Source: Mesostigma viride
Taxonomy: Eukaryota; Streptophyta; Mesostigmatophyceae; Mesostigmatales; Mesostigmataceae
Direction of reading: 5' to 3'
Length of the DNA stretch: 64,000 nt
Assembly (NCBI GenBank): GCA_009746045.1
Contig: RPFO01000132.1
Span: 889,090 to 953,089, forward strand
Shown here piece after piece: positions 1 through 10,320 of the stretch. The notes below the pieces were generated by a model, which worked only from the letters and a program-made list of their open reading frames with translations, was not told the DNA's origin and did no database searches. Every line of letters starts with the position of its first letter. The stretch's first letter is position 1. The position numbers were made by a program, and so were the translations under genes.

Positions 1-436
1 ACTGCATTTGCTGACCACCCCGCATTTGCTAGCTGGACCCTGTATGTAGTGGCCTCCCATTTCCCATCGGACCATGCTGAATTTCTCATCCAATGAATCT
101 GCTACGTTGGAAACATGGCTGTGTTTTTTGGCATGCAGCGCCCCGGCAACCCATGGCAGTTTTCCGAAATGCGACTACCAGTCCTTGCTCCAGGTGCGTT
201 GGCGCTTCGCCGGTGTGCCGCTTTTCTGCTCCACAAACAGATACGAAAATCCGGGAAATACAAGGGATGAAAATCAAGTTCATACATTAGAAAGCAAGCA
301 CTAGCAGCCGTAACTTAAAAAATCAAGAGATGTTCCAATGATACGTTATGGATGGGTGACATGGCTGTGAACAGCCTACGCAAAAATTCATGATATGCAT
401 GCAAAATACACGGCATGGGCAAACATATCTTGAGCT
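1..436. other. Flanking DNA, no gene seen
   Basis: No convincing coding region, RNA gene or repeat is visible here. The short open frames overlap on both strands and look like chance. The last five bases before the LTR (CCTTA, 437-441) are the target-site duplication of the adjoining LTR element. Confidence 0.5.
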
Positions 437-441
437 CCTTA

Positions 442-924
442 AGTTGCAATCTGTTGCATGACCGACATGCGTGTATAAACCGGTGCATGCATCATGGAAT
501 GTAAATCTGTGAAACAATACTCACAATTGCTGCACACAGCTTGTGTGCATGACCATGGTGGCAGTATAGCCAAGTTGATGCATTATCATTAGTGGTCACG
601 CTGACTGTCAGGCTGTTGAAGTCGTGCCAAGGATTGATGAGATAAAACACCCCTTCAGCGGGCAGAAAAATACGGCAATATTCCCTGCTAATGGATATTT
701 GTAAATGGTTCTAGAAGCGTCTAGAAGCATTGTGCAACGCTGGCGTAACGCTAGTTCAGTGTGCCTCTTGGAAATCGCTAATGCACATGAAATGTGATTG
801 GTGCAATGTCGATAAGGCCTATCGCAATCTTGGGGTTGCACACATGACTTGTAAACATATAAATTGATAATAAACCCAGGCACCTAGTGCCGCATTCTTG
901 CAAACATCATTCTCATTCTCAACT
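442..924 (+). repeat. 5' LTR of Copia-A
   Basis: This 483-bp LTR begins AGTTG and ends CAACT, a perfect 5-bp inverted terminal repeat that replaces the usual TG...CA. Near its 3' end it has a TATA-like stretch (ATATAAAT, about 858) and an AATAAA-type signal (about 872), consistent with promoter and polyadenylation roles. The single difference from the 3' LTR is in the segment around 848. Confidence 0.9.
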
Positions 925-949
925 CGTACTCAAAAGCTGCTATTTACAA

Positions 950-1641
950 TGGCTCGCGGCTCCCGTTCCGACACGGACGCCATTCAGTTGACTGGCGATG
1001 GTGCCGATGCTTACAAGGAGCTGCGACAGCACGAACTGGTGCCGGTTCGCATGCTGCCAGAGCCGTTGGCCGACAAGGCTACAGACAAGGAAAACCGTGA
1101 CTTTGTCTGGGCAATCAAGGCCTGGGAGGAGAAAGTCCGCACTGTAGTGAAGACTCCCGCGCAGATTTTTCGGATCTTGCGGGGGGCTCCACTGGCCAGC
1201 AATTAAGGGCCGCAGGCGGTGCGGGACCTGATTCGGATCGCCCAGGAGAAGGCATGGGACTGGAATCAGTTCCTTGAGCGGCTCACTGAGCTTCTCGCGC
1301 CGACAGGGCTGGTGAAGTCCATCAAGGACGTCATGCAGATTCTGACGTTCGAAGAGTCAGGTGACACTGCCAAGGCCACGCTGGCCTTCGAGCGGATGCT
1401 AGAAGAAACCAATCTAAAATTTGCTGATGATTTTTCGGTGGTCCTGTTCTTGGGCAAGGCCCTTGGCAGCGGTGCTATGTCAGAAAGCACCGTGCAGAGC
1501 CTGGCGTCCGTCCTGACCAAGGAGAAGCTGGCAAGCAAGGCTGCTGCTTTCGCCTGCATCCGCGAGATCATGGCGCTCGGTGGCGCTGCTCAGGAGCTGG
1601 CCGGCAAGGGTGCCGTGAAGCCGACGCCAGCAGTCAATGAT
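950..1641 (+). pseudogene. Gag-like frame of Copia-A with one in-frame stop
   Basis: The frame starts at the first ATG after the 5' LTR (MARGSRSDTD). It runs in one frame to the transposon junction, interrupted only by TAA at 1204-1206. The product is helical and charged, with stretches such as FVWAIKAWEEKV and WDWNQFLERLTELL. This fits a Gag capsid segment, but I see no zinc knuckle and cannot name a family from sequence. Position directly after the LTR is the main reason for the call. The stop sits in the context AAT TAA GGG, and the frame stays open for about 145 codons after it. Confidence 0.55.
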
Positions 1642-2529
1642 AATACAGGGGTCACCCGCAGTATCGCAACAAGAATCGCAACTCAAAAAAAAAAAATTTA
1701 TCATCCACTTCGATTAATGGCAGGTATGGGCACACCATGGCACCTTCACTTTTCAAAAGTGATGTTTGGATGAAAAATGGGAGCGTGCTCGAGTATCGCA
1801 ACACCTAGTTCCGCAACTGAAAACCCACCAATTCTAGAGTTCCGCAATGCAACAGAATCGCAACAAACCTGGCACGTATACCAAAAGTACGCCGTACACG
1901 TGCGCCGAAAGGAATAAATTGTCGCCAATCGGTGTGCAGGATCCAATATGTACTTGCAATAGTTACCGCCGTTGACGATTGATTGGCCGCGCGGTGTTCA
2001 GTTCAGTTCAGTGGGATTCATCGCGCGGAAGTCAGTGCAATAATGAACAAAAACAGAAGTGTGCCGCCTCTTCATTGAATAATCAACGACCTATAATTAG
2101 TCTACAACCACTAACCTTTCGTTATCAAACAGTTCCCTAATCATCACGCGCGTCATCGTCTCGTCATTGCGCGTCATTACCCCGTCATTGTCCCGCCGAC
2201 ATTACTCAGCTATGGTCTTGAGGTATAGTCGGCGCCGTGGCATGTTAAACAAACTGCGTTGTTTCATTCACAGTGTGGTTTCATTATGTCGCTCTTTCGA
2301 ACGGGGATGCATTAGGCAACAATACTGGACAGATTCTGAAAGAGGGTGTGTTTGTGAAGTGGGGATGGCAGCGGCCCAGCATTTGCTGGCCGTGCGGGTG
2401 CAACTTTGATGCGACTACATATATCGCCCTGAACCGTCTTTGTTAAAGCGGTGAGACAGTCCAGTGTTACAGTCCGGCCGCAGGCCGGGCAAGGGAAATG
2501 CTGTGTTCACCATGATGCTGCGGGCCGAG

Positions 2530-3310
2530 GATGGGTGGCTGCATGGAAACGTGAATGCTTGCATCGAATGGATGGCGGTGTCTGCATGCATGGATTGCAC
2601 GTGAATGTTCGCAGGATGGGTGGTAATTGCATGGATGCTCGCAGGATGGGTGCTAATTACACGAATCGATATTGCATTAATGCTTGCAGGGATGGATGGT
2701 GTTTGCATGCGTGGATACGTGAATGCTTGCAGGGATGGATGGTGTTTGCATGCATGGATACGTGAATGCTTGCAGGGATGGGTGGTGTTTGCATGCATGG
2801 ATACGTAAATGCTTGCAGGGATGGATGGTGTTTGCATGCATGAATGTGTGAATGCTTGCATGGGTGGATGGTGTTTGCATGCATGGATGGGTGGTGTTTG
2901 CATGCATGGATACCTGAAAGCTTGGGGTGGATGGTGTTTGCATGCATGGATACGTGAATGCTTGCATGGGTGGATGGTGTTTGCATGCATGGATGCGTGA
3001 ATGCTTGCACGGATGGGTGGTGTTTGCATGCATGGATACGTGAATGCTTGCCTGGGTGGATGGTGTTTGCATGCATGGATACGTGAATGCTTGCACGGAT
3101 GGGTGGTGTTTGCATGCATGGATACGTGAATGCTAGCATGGATGGATGGTGTTTGCATGCATGAATGTGTGAATGCTTGGGGTGGATGGTGTTTGCATGC
3201 ATGGATACGTGAATGCTTGCGTGGATGGATGGTGTTTGCATGCATGGATGCGTGAATGCTTGCAGGGATGGAAGTGATTGCATGCATGGATACGCGAATG
3301 CATGCATGAA
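2530..3310. repeat. Minisatellite of about 43 bp within the TIR transposon
   Basis: Roughly 15-18 imperfect copies contain the core GGTGTTTGCATGCATGGATA followed by a GTGAATGCTTGC-type segment. The repeats are stop-poor on the minus strand and give a long histidine/serine/cysteine-rich reading frame (about 2415-3287). That frame is a by-product of the repeat, not a gene. The repeat appears confined to this transposon. Confidence 0.9.
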
Positions 3311-3319
3311 TGCGACCGA

Positions 3320-4890
3320 GGACAGTGTAAGCACCTTTTAGGGATTAATATAGTGGTGAATATGGGCAGGCCCCCTGACCCATGTGAGTTATACATGTAT
3401 TCAAGGAGACAACGATTCCAGTCCATGGCAGGATATATAAAGGATACCAACCCCAAGTCGGTGGGGGTATGCATGTGACCCAATTCAGTACAAGTGTAAT
3501 AACAGTGATTCGGGCCGTGGTGTCAGCAACCCTGTCACTCAAGGTTACATTATAGATACTCATTCCATCTCCGCCTCCACATCATTGAGGATGTAATATA
3601 CGCGACAACTATTAATGTTCGCATGGCGGTCACGCGACGCCTGATCAACGCGTAGCGTCTGCGTGTCGTAATTTAATTTTTTAATATTAATGCACAGTCA
3701 CCATTTTACCGCGTGCTGGCCTGCACTTAGCCCTTGGATGACCAGTGTGTAACTCTACCCCTAATTATGGCTGGTTGCACCTTGCATGATAATGTCCAGA
3801 AACCAGCCTGATAACAATCTAGTGTCCATACTGGGACCAAAGCACACGCATATAGGGAGTTACTTCGGGGTCATGTCATTAGTCATGTTGCAATGTCCTA
3901 TATGTCCTATGGGTGCTAAATACAGCACTAATCTCAGGGGGGTGCACGGGTGCGATAAAAAAGACACTTACAATGCAATGTTAAGTGATAATGCAATATT
4001 GGACGTCTTCACAAACCAAGGCCCAAATGCACACGTAGCAAGGGGGTGCAAGGGGCGGTGTTACCCATGCATCCAGAACATGAGAAATGACCTCCATTTG
4101 CATGCCTAGGATGAAAATATACAAACACTGCATCGAACTTCTTTTCTACGTCAGCAAGGCACTGGGGCCTCCATAGATGTTGCACGGACTGCACAACTGC
4201 ACAGGCGTCCTTTACTAGCAAAGCCAAAAGGCTGACAAAAAACTGGCCATGATACCATCTTTCCTGAAGAATTTAGGCAATAGAAACCATCGTGCTACCA
4301 TCTACAACTCCTTTAGATGTTAAATCAATCGTCATTCTAGAAAATTAGGTACAGACGCAGCTAATCATGAACAAAACTGATGAAAATCTTACGACGACGG
4401 TTGTACAAAACCACAACCACAAACTAGTACACAGGAGTAGTAAGTTAGCGAACTTAACACCACAAACCTTCAACAACGTGTCCGAGATTACTTACCGAAT
4501 GATATAACGACTTTACCTTGTTGACGGTATCCGCAGGTACACTAAACTGCGCCATGCCGAAACCGCAAAAAGAAGGCTAGCGGAAAGCTAGCAATCTCAT
4601 GACAGAAAGGCAATCTCATCACGGCGTCGAGACTTTCCTGGCCCTGAACGATGATGAAATACGCGAAATACATCATACGAAAACTACTGGTTGCGAAAAA
4701 TTCAATGATACAGAAGCTAATAACAAGTGCTGCCTTTCATCGTCACCCCCGTGATGATTAACGCGTGTAGACGCAGTAAAAACCAGCCCGAGATAATGTG
4801 CGCATCATTAGATGTTGCGCGACTGCGGCTATAGCATTTTTCTGACGCCGCTCATTTCAGTTCGGTTGATTCTTCGCGCCGGTCAGCCAA
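3320..4890. other. Transposon interior, no gene seen
   Basis: The rest of the TIR transposon is moderately AT-rich, with only short scattered open frames and no transposase motif that I recognise. I see no tRNA or rRNA gene in it. Confidence 0.5.
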
Positions 4891-5064
4891 GGAGTGACAT
4901 ACTTCACGTCGGGGTGTATCTTTAGTTGCGATACCACGCGTTTGCCGTTTCGCAACTTTTCGTCCAAATCGGTCCTCGCAAGAATCGCAACAAAAGTGTT
5001 TTTTGGTCCTCCTGGAAAGTTGCGTAGTTGCGATTCTTGTTGCGATACTGCGGGTGACCCCTGT

Positions 5065-5206
5065 AATGCATCAACTTGGCTATACTGCCACCATGGTCAT
5101 GCACACAAGCTGTGTGCAGCAATTGTGAGTATTGTTTCACAGATTTACATTCCATTATGCATGCACCAGGTTATACACGCATGTCGGTCATGCAACAGAT
5201 TGCAAC
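5065..5206 (-). repeat. Inverted copy of the first part of the Copia-A LTR
   Basis: This stretch is the reverse complement of roughly the first 150 bp of the Copia-A LTR, with a few mismatches. About nine more bases of the same inverted copy lie left of the TIR transposon (1636-1644). The transposon therefore inserted into this inverted LTR piece. The RT frame starts directly after it. Confidence 0.85.
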
Positions 5207-6268
5207 CGGGCGTGGCGCAAGAGTTTAGAGCGCCTTCTACTTAACCGCGCACGCATGATGTACAGCGACCTGGACCCCTCCTTGTTTGTTGGTGTCTGGA
5301 AGGGGGAGCTCGTGTTTGTTTTCGTGCATGCCGATGACTGTGACTGCCTGGGGCCACGGGAGTGGATTGTGTGGTTCCATTCGCTCGTGCACTCAGTGTA
5401 CCCTGTGGGCAAGCTCGTCTTTAGGGAGCCGGGCAAGATCGTGCCCTTCATGGGCATGGACACTATTCTCGATCACGATGAGCACGGGCAGTGGGTCATG
5501 TTGCTGCATCCTAAGGGTAGCTATGTCCCCGACCTGGTCAAGGAGGTCATGGCCCGCACTGGGCCTATCCTTCCCTCTGAGTGTGGTGCGCTGCGTGGCA
5601 AACTCAATTGGCTTGCGTGTACCACGAGCCCTGACTTGGCTGTCCTTCGTCGGTTGACAGACGATGTTCTCTGCTTGTTGGCCCGCCCGGTTGTAGCTGA
5701 GTATGTGCAGGCCTCACCGGGGTTGGTCCTGCAGGGTGTTGACTGGGACAAGCCCATCGAGCTAGGGGCTTATTGTGACAGTTCTTTGGATGCGCGGATG
5801 CTTACCAAGATGCGTGGTAGGTGTGCGGCTGTTAGCTATATCTCAAACCCTGAACAATCTGCGCCATCCTCCATCTTTGCGTGGTTCTCACGTCTCCACC
5901 GCCGTGTGTATGTGGGGTCGGACACCGCCGAGGCGCGTGCGTACTGCGAGGCTGCAAGTGAGCTCGCGTATTTCCACGCGCTACTCTGCTGGATCCTCAA
6001 GCTGGGCGGTCTCACCACACGCATCGATCGCGTCATGCGCACCGACAGCCAAGCGCTGGTGGACTTCATTGAGAACCCCTACGCTCGCACGAGAGACCTT
6101 GACTTCCTCCGGGTGAAGGAATTTTCTGATGCGCTCCATACCGAGCACGTGGCAGGCGACCAGAATTGCTCGGATGCTCTTACCAAGCTCTATAGCTCCG
6201 CCAAGGCACAGTATACTCTTCTTAGGCACCAAATGAACAATATGTCGCTGGGTCAGCCACGGCACTAG
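5207..6268 (+). pseudogene. Copia-type RT C-terminal half plus RNase H
   Basis: The frame enters mid-domain with WRKSLERLLL and DPSLFVG. It then carries the catalytic motif as HADD (about 5327-5338) in place of the usual YVDD. RNase H follows, with acidic positions in YCDSSLD, TAEARAYCE, RTDSQALVDF and the end motif CSDALTK. The segment matches the C-terminal third of Copia pol, and stops at 6266-6268, about 220 bp before the 3' LTR. The finger and palm start of RT, integrase and protease are absent, so it is a deletion remnant despite being open for 354 codons. Confidence 0.85.
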
Positions 6269-6466
6269 TTGAGATGTCGTGGAGTGTGAATGGCCCCTTG
6301 ACTCGGGTTTTACCTTGGTAGGTTTTCCCGGTAGCGATGCTCTGGTGTAATTTGTTTGGCTGGGGATTACCCTCCAAAACCATGTGGGGCCTAAGGTGCG
6401 TTCATGATGGCAAGGCCTGCACGGCCGTAGTTCTTACAGATTTGAGTACGCAGTCCTTTTGCCACA

Positions 6467-6485
6467 TGAAAAAAGAAAGGGCTGG
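6467..6485 (+). promoter_or_regulatory. Polypurine tract of Copia-A
   Basis: A purine-rich run (AAAAAAGAAAGGGCTGG) lies immediately before the AGTTG start of the 3' LTR, where plus-strand DNA synthesis would be primed. Its position supports the LTR border. Confidence 0.75.
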
Positions 6486-6968
6486 AGTTGCAATCTGTTG
6501 CATGACCGACATGCGTGTATAAACCGGTGCATGCATCATGGAATGTAAATCTGTGAAACAATACTCACAATTGCTGCACACAGCTTGTGTGCATGACCAT
6601 GGTGGCAGTATAGCCAAGTTGATGCATTATCATTAGTGGTCACGCTGACTGTCAGGCTGTTGAAGTCGTGCCAAGGATTGATGAGATAAAACACCCCTTC
6701 AGCGGGCAGAAAAATACGGCAATATTCCCTGCTAATGGATATTTGTAAATGGTTCTAGAAGCGTCTAGAAGCATTGTGCAACGCTGGCGTAACGCTAGTT
6801 CAGTGTGCCTCTTGGAAATCGCTAATGCACATGAAATGTGATTGGTGCAATGTCGATAAGGCCTATCGCAATCTTGGGGTTGCACACATAACTTGTAAAC
6901 ATATAAATTGATAATAAACCCAGGCACCTAGTGCCGCATTCTTGCAAACATCATTCTCATTCTCAACT
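6486..6968 (+). repeat. 3' LTR of Copia-A
   Basis: This LTR is 483 bp, the same length as the 5' copy, and has the same AGTTG...CAACT ends. The target duplication CCTTA follows at 6969-6973. Confidence 0.9.
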
Positions 6969-6973
6969 CCTTA

Positions 6974-7513
6974 CTCGTCAATGATTCGCATTTGGTTGGC
7001 GTCCAGAGCTTCTGCACCACAAAAACATCACATCCAGAAGGCTAGCATGAAGAGAAACGAGGAGCTAACCTATGTACCTGTGCACAAAACCCCTACCTTG
7101 CTTCCTTGACAATTCCTTGCCTACATAAATGTGGTGGGGTGGCATGCATAAATGGATGTGGTTAGGGTGCCCCAATGAAAAATAATACCCATTCAATTCC
7201 CCACTGAAAAGTAAGGAACAATAACCTTACCTGCCTGCCCCCGGCCATATCAATCAAAGAATTAAATGAAAGATGCCTGCCGCCCCTAAAAAAAAAAAGA
7301 AACTGATGCCTGCCCCCGACACCCAAAAAAGATTTACCCCCTGCAACCGCTCCCTTGGTATGATTGATGGAATAAATGATTAATGCCTCTGCATGCCCTC
7401 ATTGGAACAGGTATAGCAGATGTCAAAAAGAATGCAACAACAAATTTCCCTTGCACACACATTCTTATGTAAACTAAAAAACAACACGAGTACTGTAACC
7501 GAAACCAAAATAC
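6974..7513. other. Intergenic or intronic DNA, no feature seen
   Basis: AT-rich with short A runs. It lies downstream (minus strand) of the last exon I can place for the neighbouring gene. It may hold the rest of that gene's final intron or 3' end, cut off by the Copia-A insertion. Confidence 0.4.
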
Positions 7514-10114
7514 CTTGAGTGGTGAGGACACCCCGGAAGAGCCCACACTGGCATCATCACTGTCTGAGTCATCACCAGCATGGCGCCCCATGGCTCTCTC
7601 TTGGCGCGTCCAGTCAACCTGCAAAGAAATGGAAACAAGATATCGGAAAACCATTGAATGGCGCTGAATACACAACTCTCACACAACATACTAGCACATT
7701 CATAAATTCATTTCATGCAGATCAACGACGATAAAAAAACAAAAAAACTCTGACAACCGCAACTCTGTGAGCACCTACCGATGTTGCTGTCATCGCGTGA
7801 CTTGACATCGAGGCATCAGCATTCCTTTGCCGCTGAACAAGGGCCTTTTGCCTCATTATCAACGCCTCCAGCCTTGCCAATTCCACCTCCGCTTCCGTCA
7901 GGGCTGGCGGCTCTGGTGGTTCAGCATCACAGAAAGCAGGCTGCCGCATTGCAGGAAGTGGCGATGTGAAGTTGCACGGCAGCGCCCCCCCCCCCCCGAG
8001 GCAACGGCCCCATCGCCACCCTGGTCCTTAGAAAACCCCATGCTCTCCGCTTTGGCCTTGGCCTCCGCCTCCGCTTTGGCCTTGGCCTTGGCCTCCGCCT
8101 CCGCTTTGGCCTTGGCCTCCGCCTCCGCTTTGGCCTTGGCCTCCGCCTCCGCTTTGGCCTTGGCCTTGGCCTCCGCTTTGGCCTTGGCCTCCGCCTGCGC
8201 TTTGGCCTTGGCCTCCGCCTGCGCTTTGGCCTTGGCCTCCGCCTGTGCTTTGGCCTTGGCCTCCGGCTCGGCTTTGGAGTCCGCCTCCGCTTTGGCCTTG
8301 GCTTTGACCTCTGCTCCCCCCTCCGTCTCCGCCTCCCTCCCGTCCTCCGCCTCCTCACCCTCACTGTCCCCACCCTCCTCCTCGTCTGCCATCCTCTTCT
8401 TCTTCTTTTCTTGCTTCTTTAGCTGACGCTCTTCCTCTGCCTTGACCTGGCACTTGGCGTACCACTGGCGGCGCTTGACTTTGCCGTAGTTGACGAGGTC
8501 ATCCTGGACAACATTGTCCAGGACCACCCAGGCATGCAGCTCCTTGCTATCTCCACCCTGCGGCAAATTGTCCAGGGGAGCATTGTAGACAGCTGTCTGC
8601 CCGGAATAATCCACAAACTTGATTGCCCACGGATTTTTTTTTTCCGTGGATTGTGCGCTTGTATCTTGCCGATCTCCCAAATGATCGAGCTCGGCTCGTC
8701 CGGCAGAACCAGAAGGTAGCGCTGGGCCACAAAAAGGCCAACCTCTGGTTGTGCCGCGGTGGATCCCGCACCGTGGCCTTGGTAGAAAGCGCAGCAAGAA
8801 AATGTTGCAGGCCCAGGTCAAGAGGGGGGGAGCCTTCTGCCTGCTTGGCTGCCTTCTTGCCCCCTTTCTGGGCCGCCAGGTTGCCTGCCTTGTCGCCCGC
8901 CACCTCACTCGCCTTGCCGTCTGCCTTCTTTCCCCCCACCTCGCCCGCCTTCTTTCCCCCCGTCCCGGCCACCTTCTTTTCCGCCATCTCCCCCGCCGTC
9001 TCGCCCATCTTCTTTCCCACCTTGTCACCCTCACCCCCCTCCTTGCGGGCAGAATTTTCCACCTTCTTGACGGCCGGTACAAAACCAGCCTTGGCAGATG
9101 GACCATCTTGGACTGCAATGAGGCACTCCTTCGCTTTGCTAGCAGCAAAGGCTGCTGGCGGGAGTGGTGGCGTGATGAAAATAGTGGGCCCCGCGGCTGA
9201 TTTCTGCATCAACGGCTGAGCTGGGGGCCCTGCGGTGGCCGCTGCAGCCCTCCGCATTTTCACCTCCGCCAGCTCGCGCTCGAGCCTTTCGATGTGGTCG
9301 TCCTGCGTCGTTTGGATGTCCATCGGCTTGATCTCGTCGGTCTGCACAAGAGAGCATTGATACGAAATGAAGGGTCCGAGTTAATGCTTCAGCGAGTACA
9401 CTGAGGGGCCGGGTACACTGACGCATTGGTAGTTTCATTAAATAATTATGACACTGGCGGCGCTGGCCACCTGCAAACGATAAATAAAACAAAAGATTTT
9501 CGAATAGCTAAATTTACCTTGGCGGCATTCTCGAAAGCGACGATGTTCGTCAGGGAACTCAGAGGCTGCCGACTGCCGGTGGGCGAGTTGGCATTGACTG
9601 TGCTGACCCGCTCTTTCGCTTGCTTTTTCCTCATCTTCCGTGGGGGACCCGCGGCCTCATTGTCGTCATCGTCACTAGGACTCTTCAAATCCTTGTCCTT
9701 GTGGTTTGAGAGGTATCGGGACCACTGCGTCTCAATGTACTGGGCGGCTGTCTCCTGTTTCGGTTCGAGGGGGGGTTGTTTCCGATTTCCTGTCTTGAAC
9801 TTTTCTAGACTGGCTGCATAAGTAGCTTTTGCAGCCTGAAACTCTGACGCTGCCAGCGCCCCAGCCCAAGGACAAATTACGAGCAAACGGGCAACGCAGG
9901 CCTGGAAATGGTCCTCGTCCTGGTATTCTCTAACAATCCCCGGCGCGAGATAACGCTCGCTCAGGACGGCGATCTGCTTGCGCAGCGTTGACCGATATTG
10001 TAGGGGACTGACGCAAACTATGGGCTGCCCCTCGTCCAAGTACTTGTTCTGCAAGAATCGCTTCTTCACCTCGTCGGAAGCTACCTGGACAGGCTGCGGA
10101 TGATGTTTGCCCAT
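7514..10114 (-). CDS. Unrecognised spliced gene, low-complexity charged protein
   Basis: I do not recognise this gene. Exon 1 (10114-9518) starts [10 protein letters not shown] and encodes 199 residues ending in an acidic/basic stretch ([20 protein letters not shown]). A 176-bp GT-AG intron (9517-9342) joins in phase to exon 2, which starts [10 protein letters not shown] and has a coiled-coil-like segment ([16 protein letters not shown]). After a K/A/G-rich tract comes a compact region ([38 protein letters not shown]). An E/K-rich stretch and an 18-bp KAKAEA repeat follow. Reading frames switch at homopolymers (near 8636 and 7983-8000). An exon containing [20 protein letters not shown] ends at 7779. 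The next, 7618-7514, encodes 35 residues ([10 protein letters not shown]). A further exon should follow the donor at 7513 but is not seen. Frame switches may be assembly indels, extra introns or decay. Confidence 0.5.
8050..8300. repeat. 18-bp coding repeat (Lys/Ala/Glu)
   Basis: About a dozen imperfect copies of a TTGGCCTTGGCCTCCGCC-type unit encode alternating KAKAEAEA on the minus strand. They lie within the charged tail of the unrecognised gene. The unit is a multiple of three, so copy-number change would keep the frame. Confidence 0.85.
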
Positions 10115-10300
10115 CCTGGAATCACCATCTCACGAGCACAGCATCAGAATCACCATCTCACGATCAAATCTCCTGTTGTCGCGTACTCGTGCCAAACTCC
10201 CTGCACTGACAGTAGCCCACGACCTCGTTGGCCCTCATGAGGTATGGCTGCATGGGTGATCGATGGGCCACATGTTAGCCTTACCCCACTAGTGCTGCCC
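10115..10300. other. Spacer, possible 3' LTR start of MT1
   Basis: This lies just after the MT1 polypurine tract on the minus strand, where a 3' LTR would begin (TGGGCAGCACTAG). I could not find a second copy of it in the window, so no LTR can be confirmed. A short duplication, GAATCACCATCTCACGA, occurs twice at about 10111-10165. Confidence 0.35.
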
Positions 10301-10320
10301 ACTTTTCTCCCCCCCCTCGC
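10301..10320 (-). promoter_or_regulatory. Polypurine tract of MT1
   Basis: On the minus strand the purine run GCGAGGGGGGGGAGAAAAG directly follows the pol stop codon (10320-10322). A similar tract (AGCGAGGGGGGGAA) ends MT2 at 18461-18478. Confidence 0.7.

Larger units (their letters stand above)
1645..5064. mobile_element. Non-autonomous TIR DNA transposon inside Copia-A
   Basis: The ends are perfect inverted repeats of 39 bp, beginning ACAGGGGTCACCC at 1645 and ending GGGTGACCCCTGT at 5064. The 3-bp sequence AAT flanks both ends (1642-1644 and 5065-5067). Joining the flanks there rebuilds the sequence of the inverted LTR copy, which supports these borders. Subterminal regions on both sides carry many TCGCAAC-type motifs. 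No transposase frame is visible, so it must depend on another element. The superfamily is uncertain: the CAGGGG start recalls hAT, but the expected 8-bp duplication is absent. Confidence 0.8.
442..6968 (+). mobile_element. Copia-type LTR retrotransposon (Copia-A), deleted and rearranged
   Basis: Two direct repeats of exactly 483 bp (442-924 and 6486-6968) differ at only one position that I could find by eye. They are flanked by a 5-bp target-site duplication, CCTTA at 437-441 and 6969-6973. Inside are a gag-like frame, a 3.4-kb DNA transposon, an inverted piece of the LTR, and the C-terminal half of a Copia-type RT with RNase H. Protease, integrase and the N-terminal RT are missing, so this copy cannot be autonomous. 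The near-identical LTRs point to a recent insertion. Confidence 0.9.

Noticed and set aside
608..883. 91-codon minus-strand frame found twice (also 6652-6927)
   Set aside because: It is LTR sequence of Copia-A, present in both LTRs, and has no coding features.
2415..3334. Long His/Cys/Ser-rich open frames on the minus strand
   Set aside because: By-product of the 43-bp minisatellite in the TIR transposon; no domain and overlapping frames.
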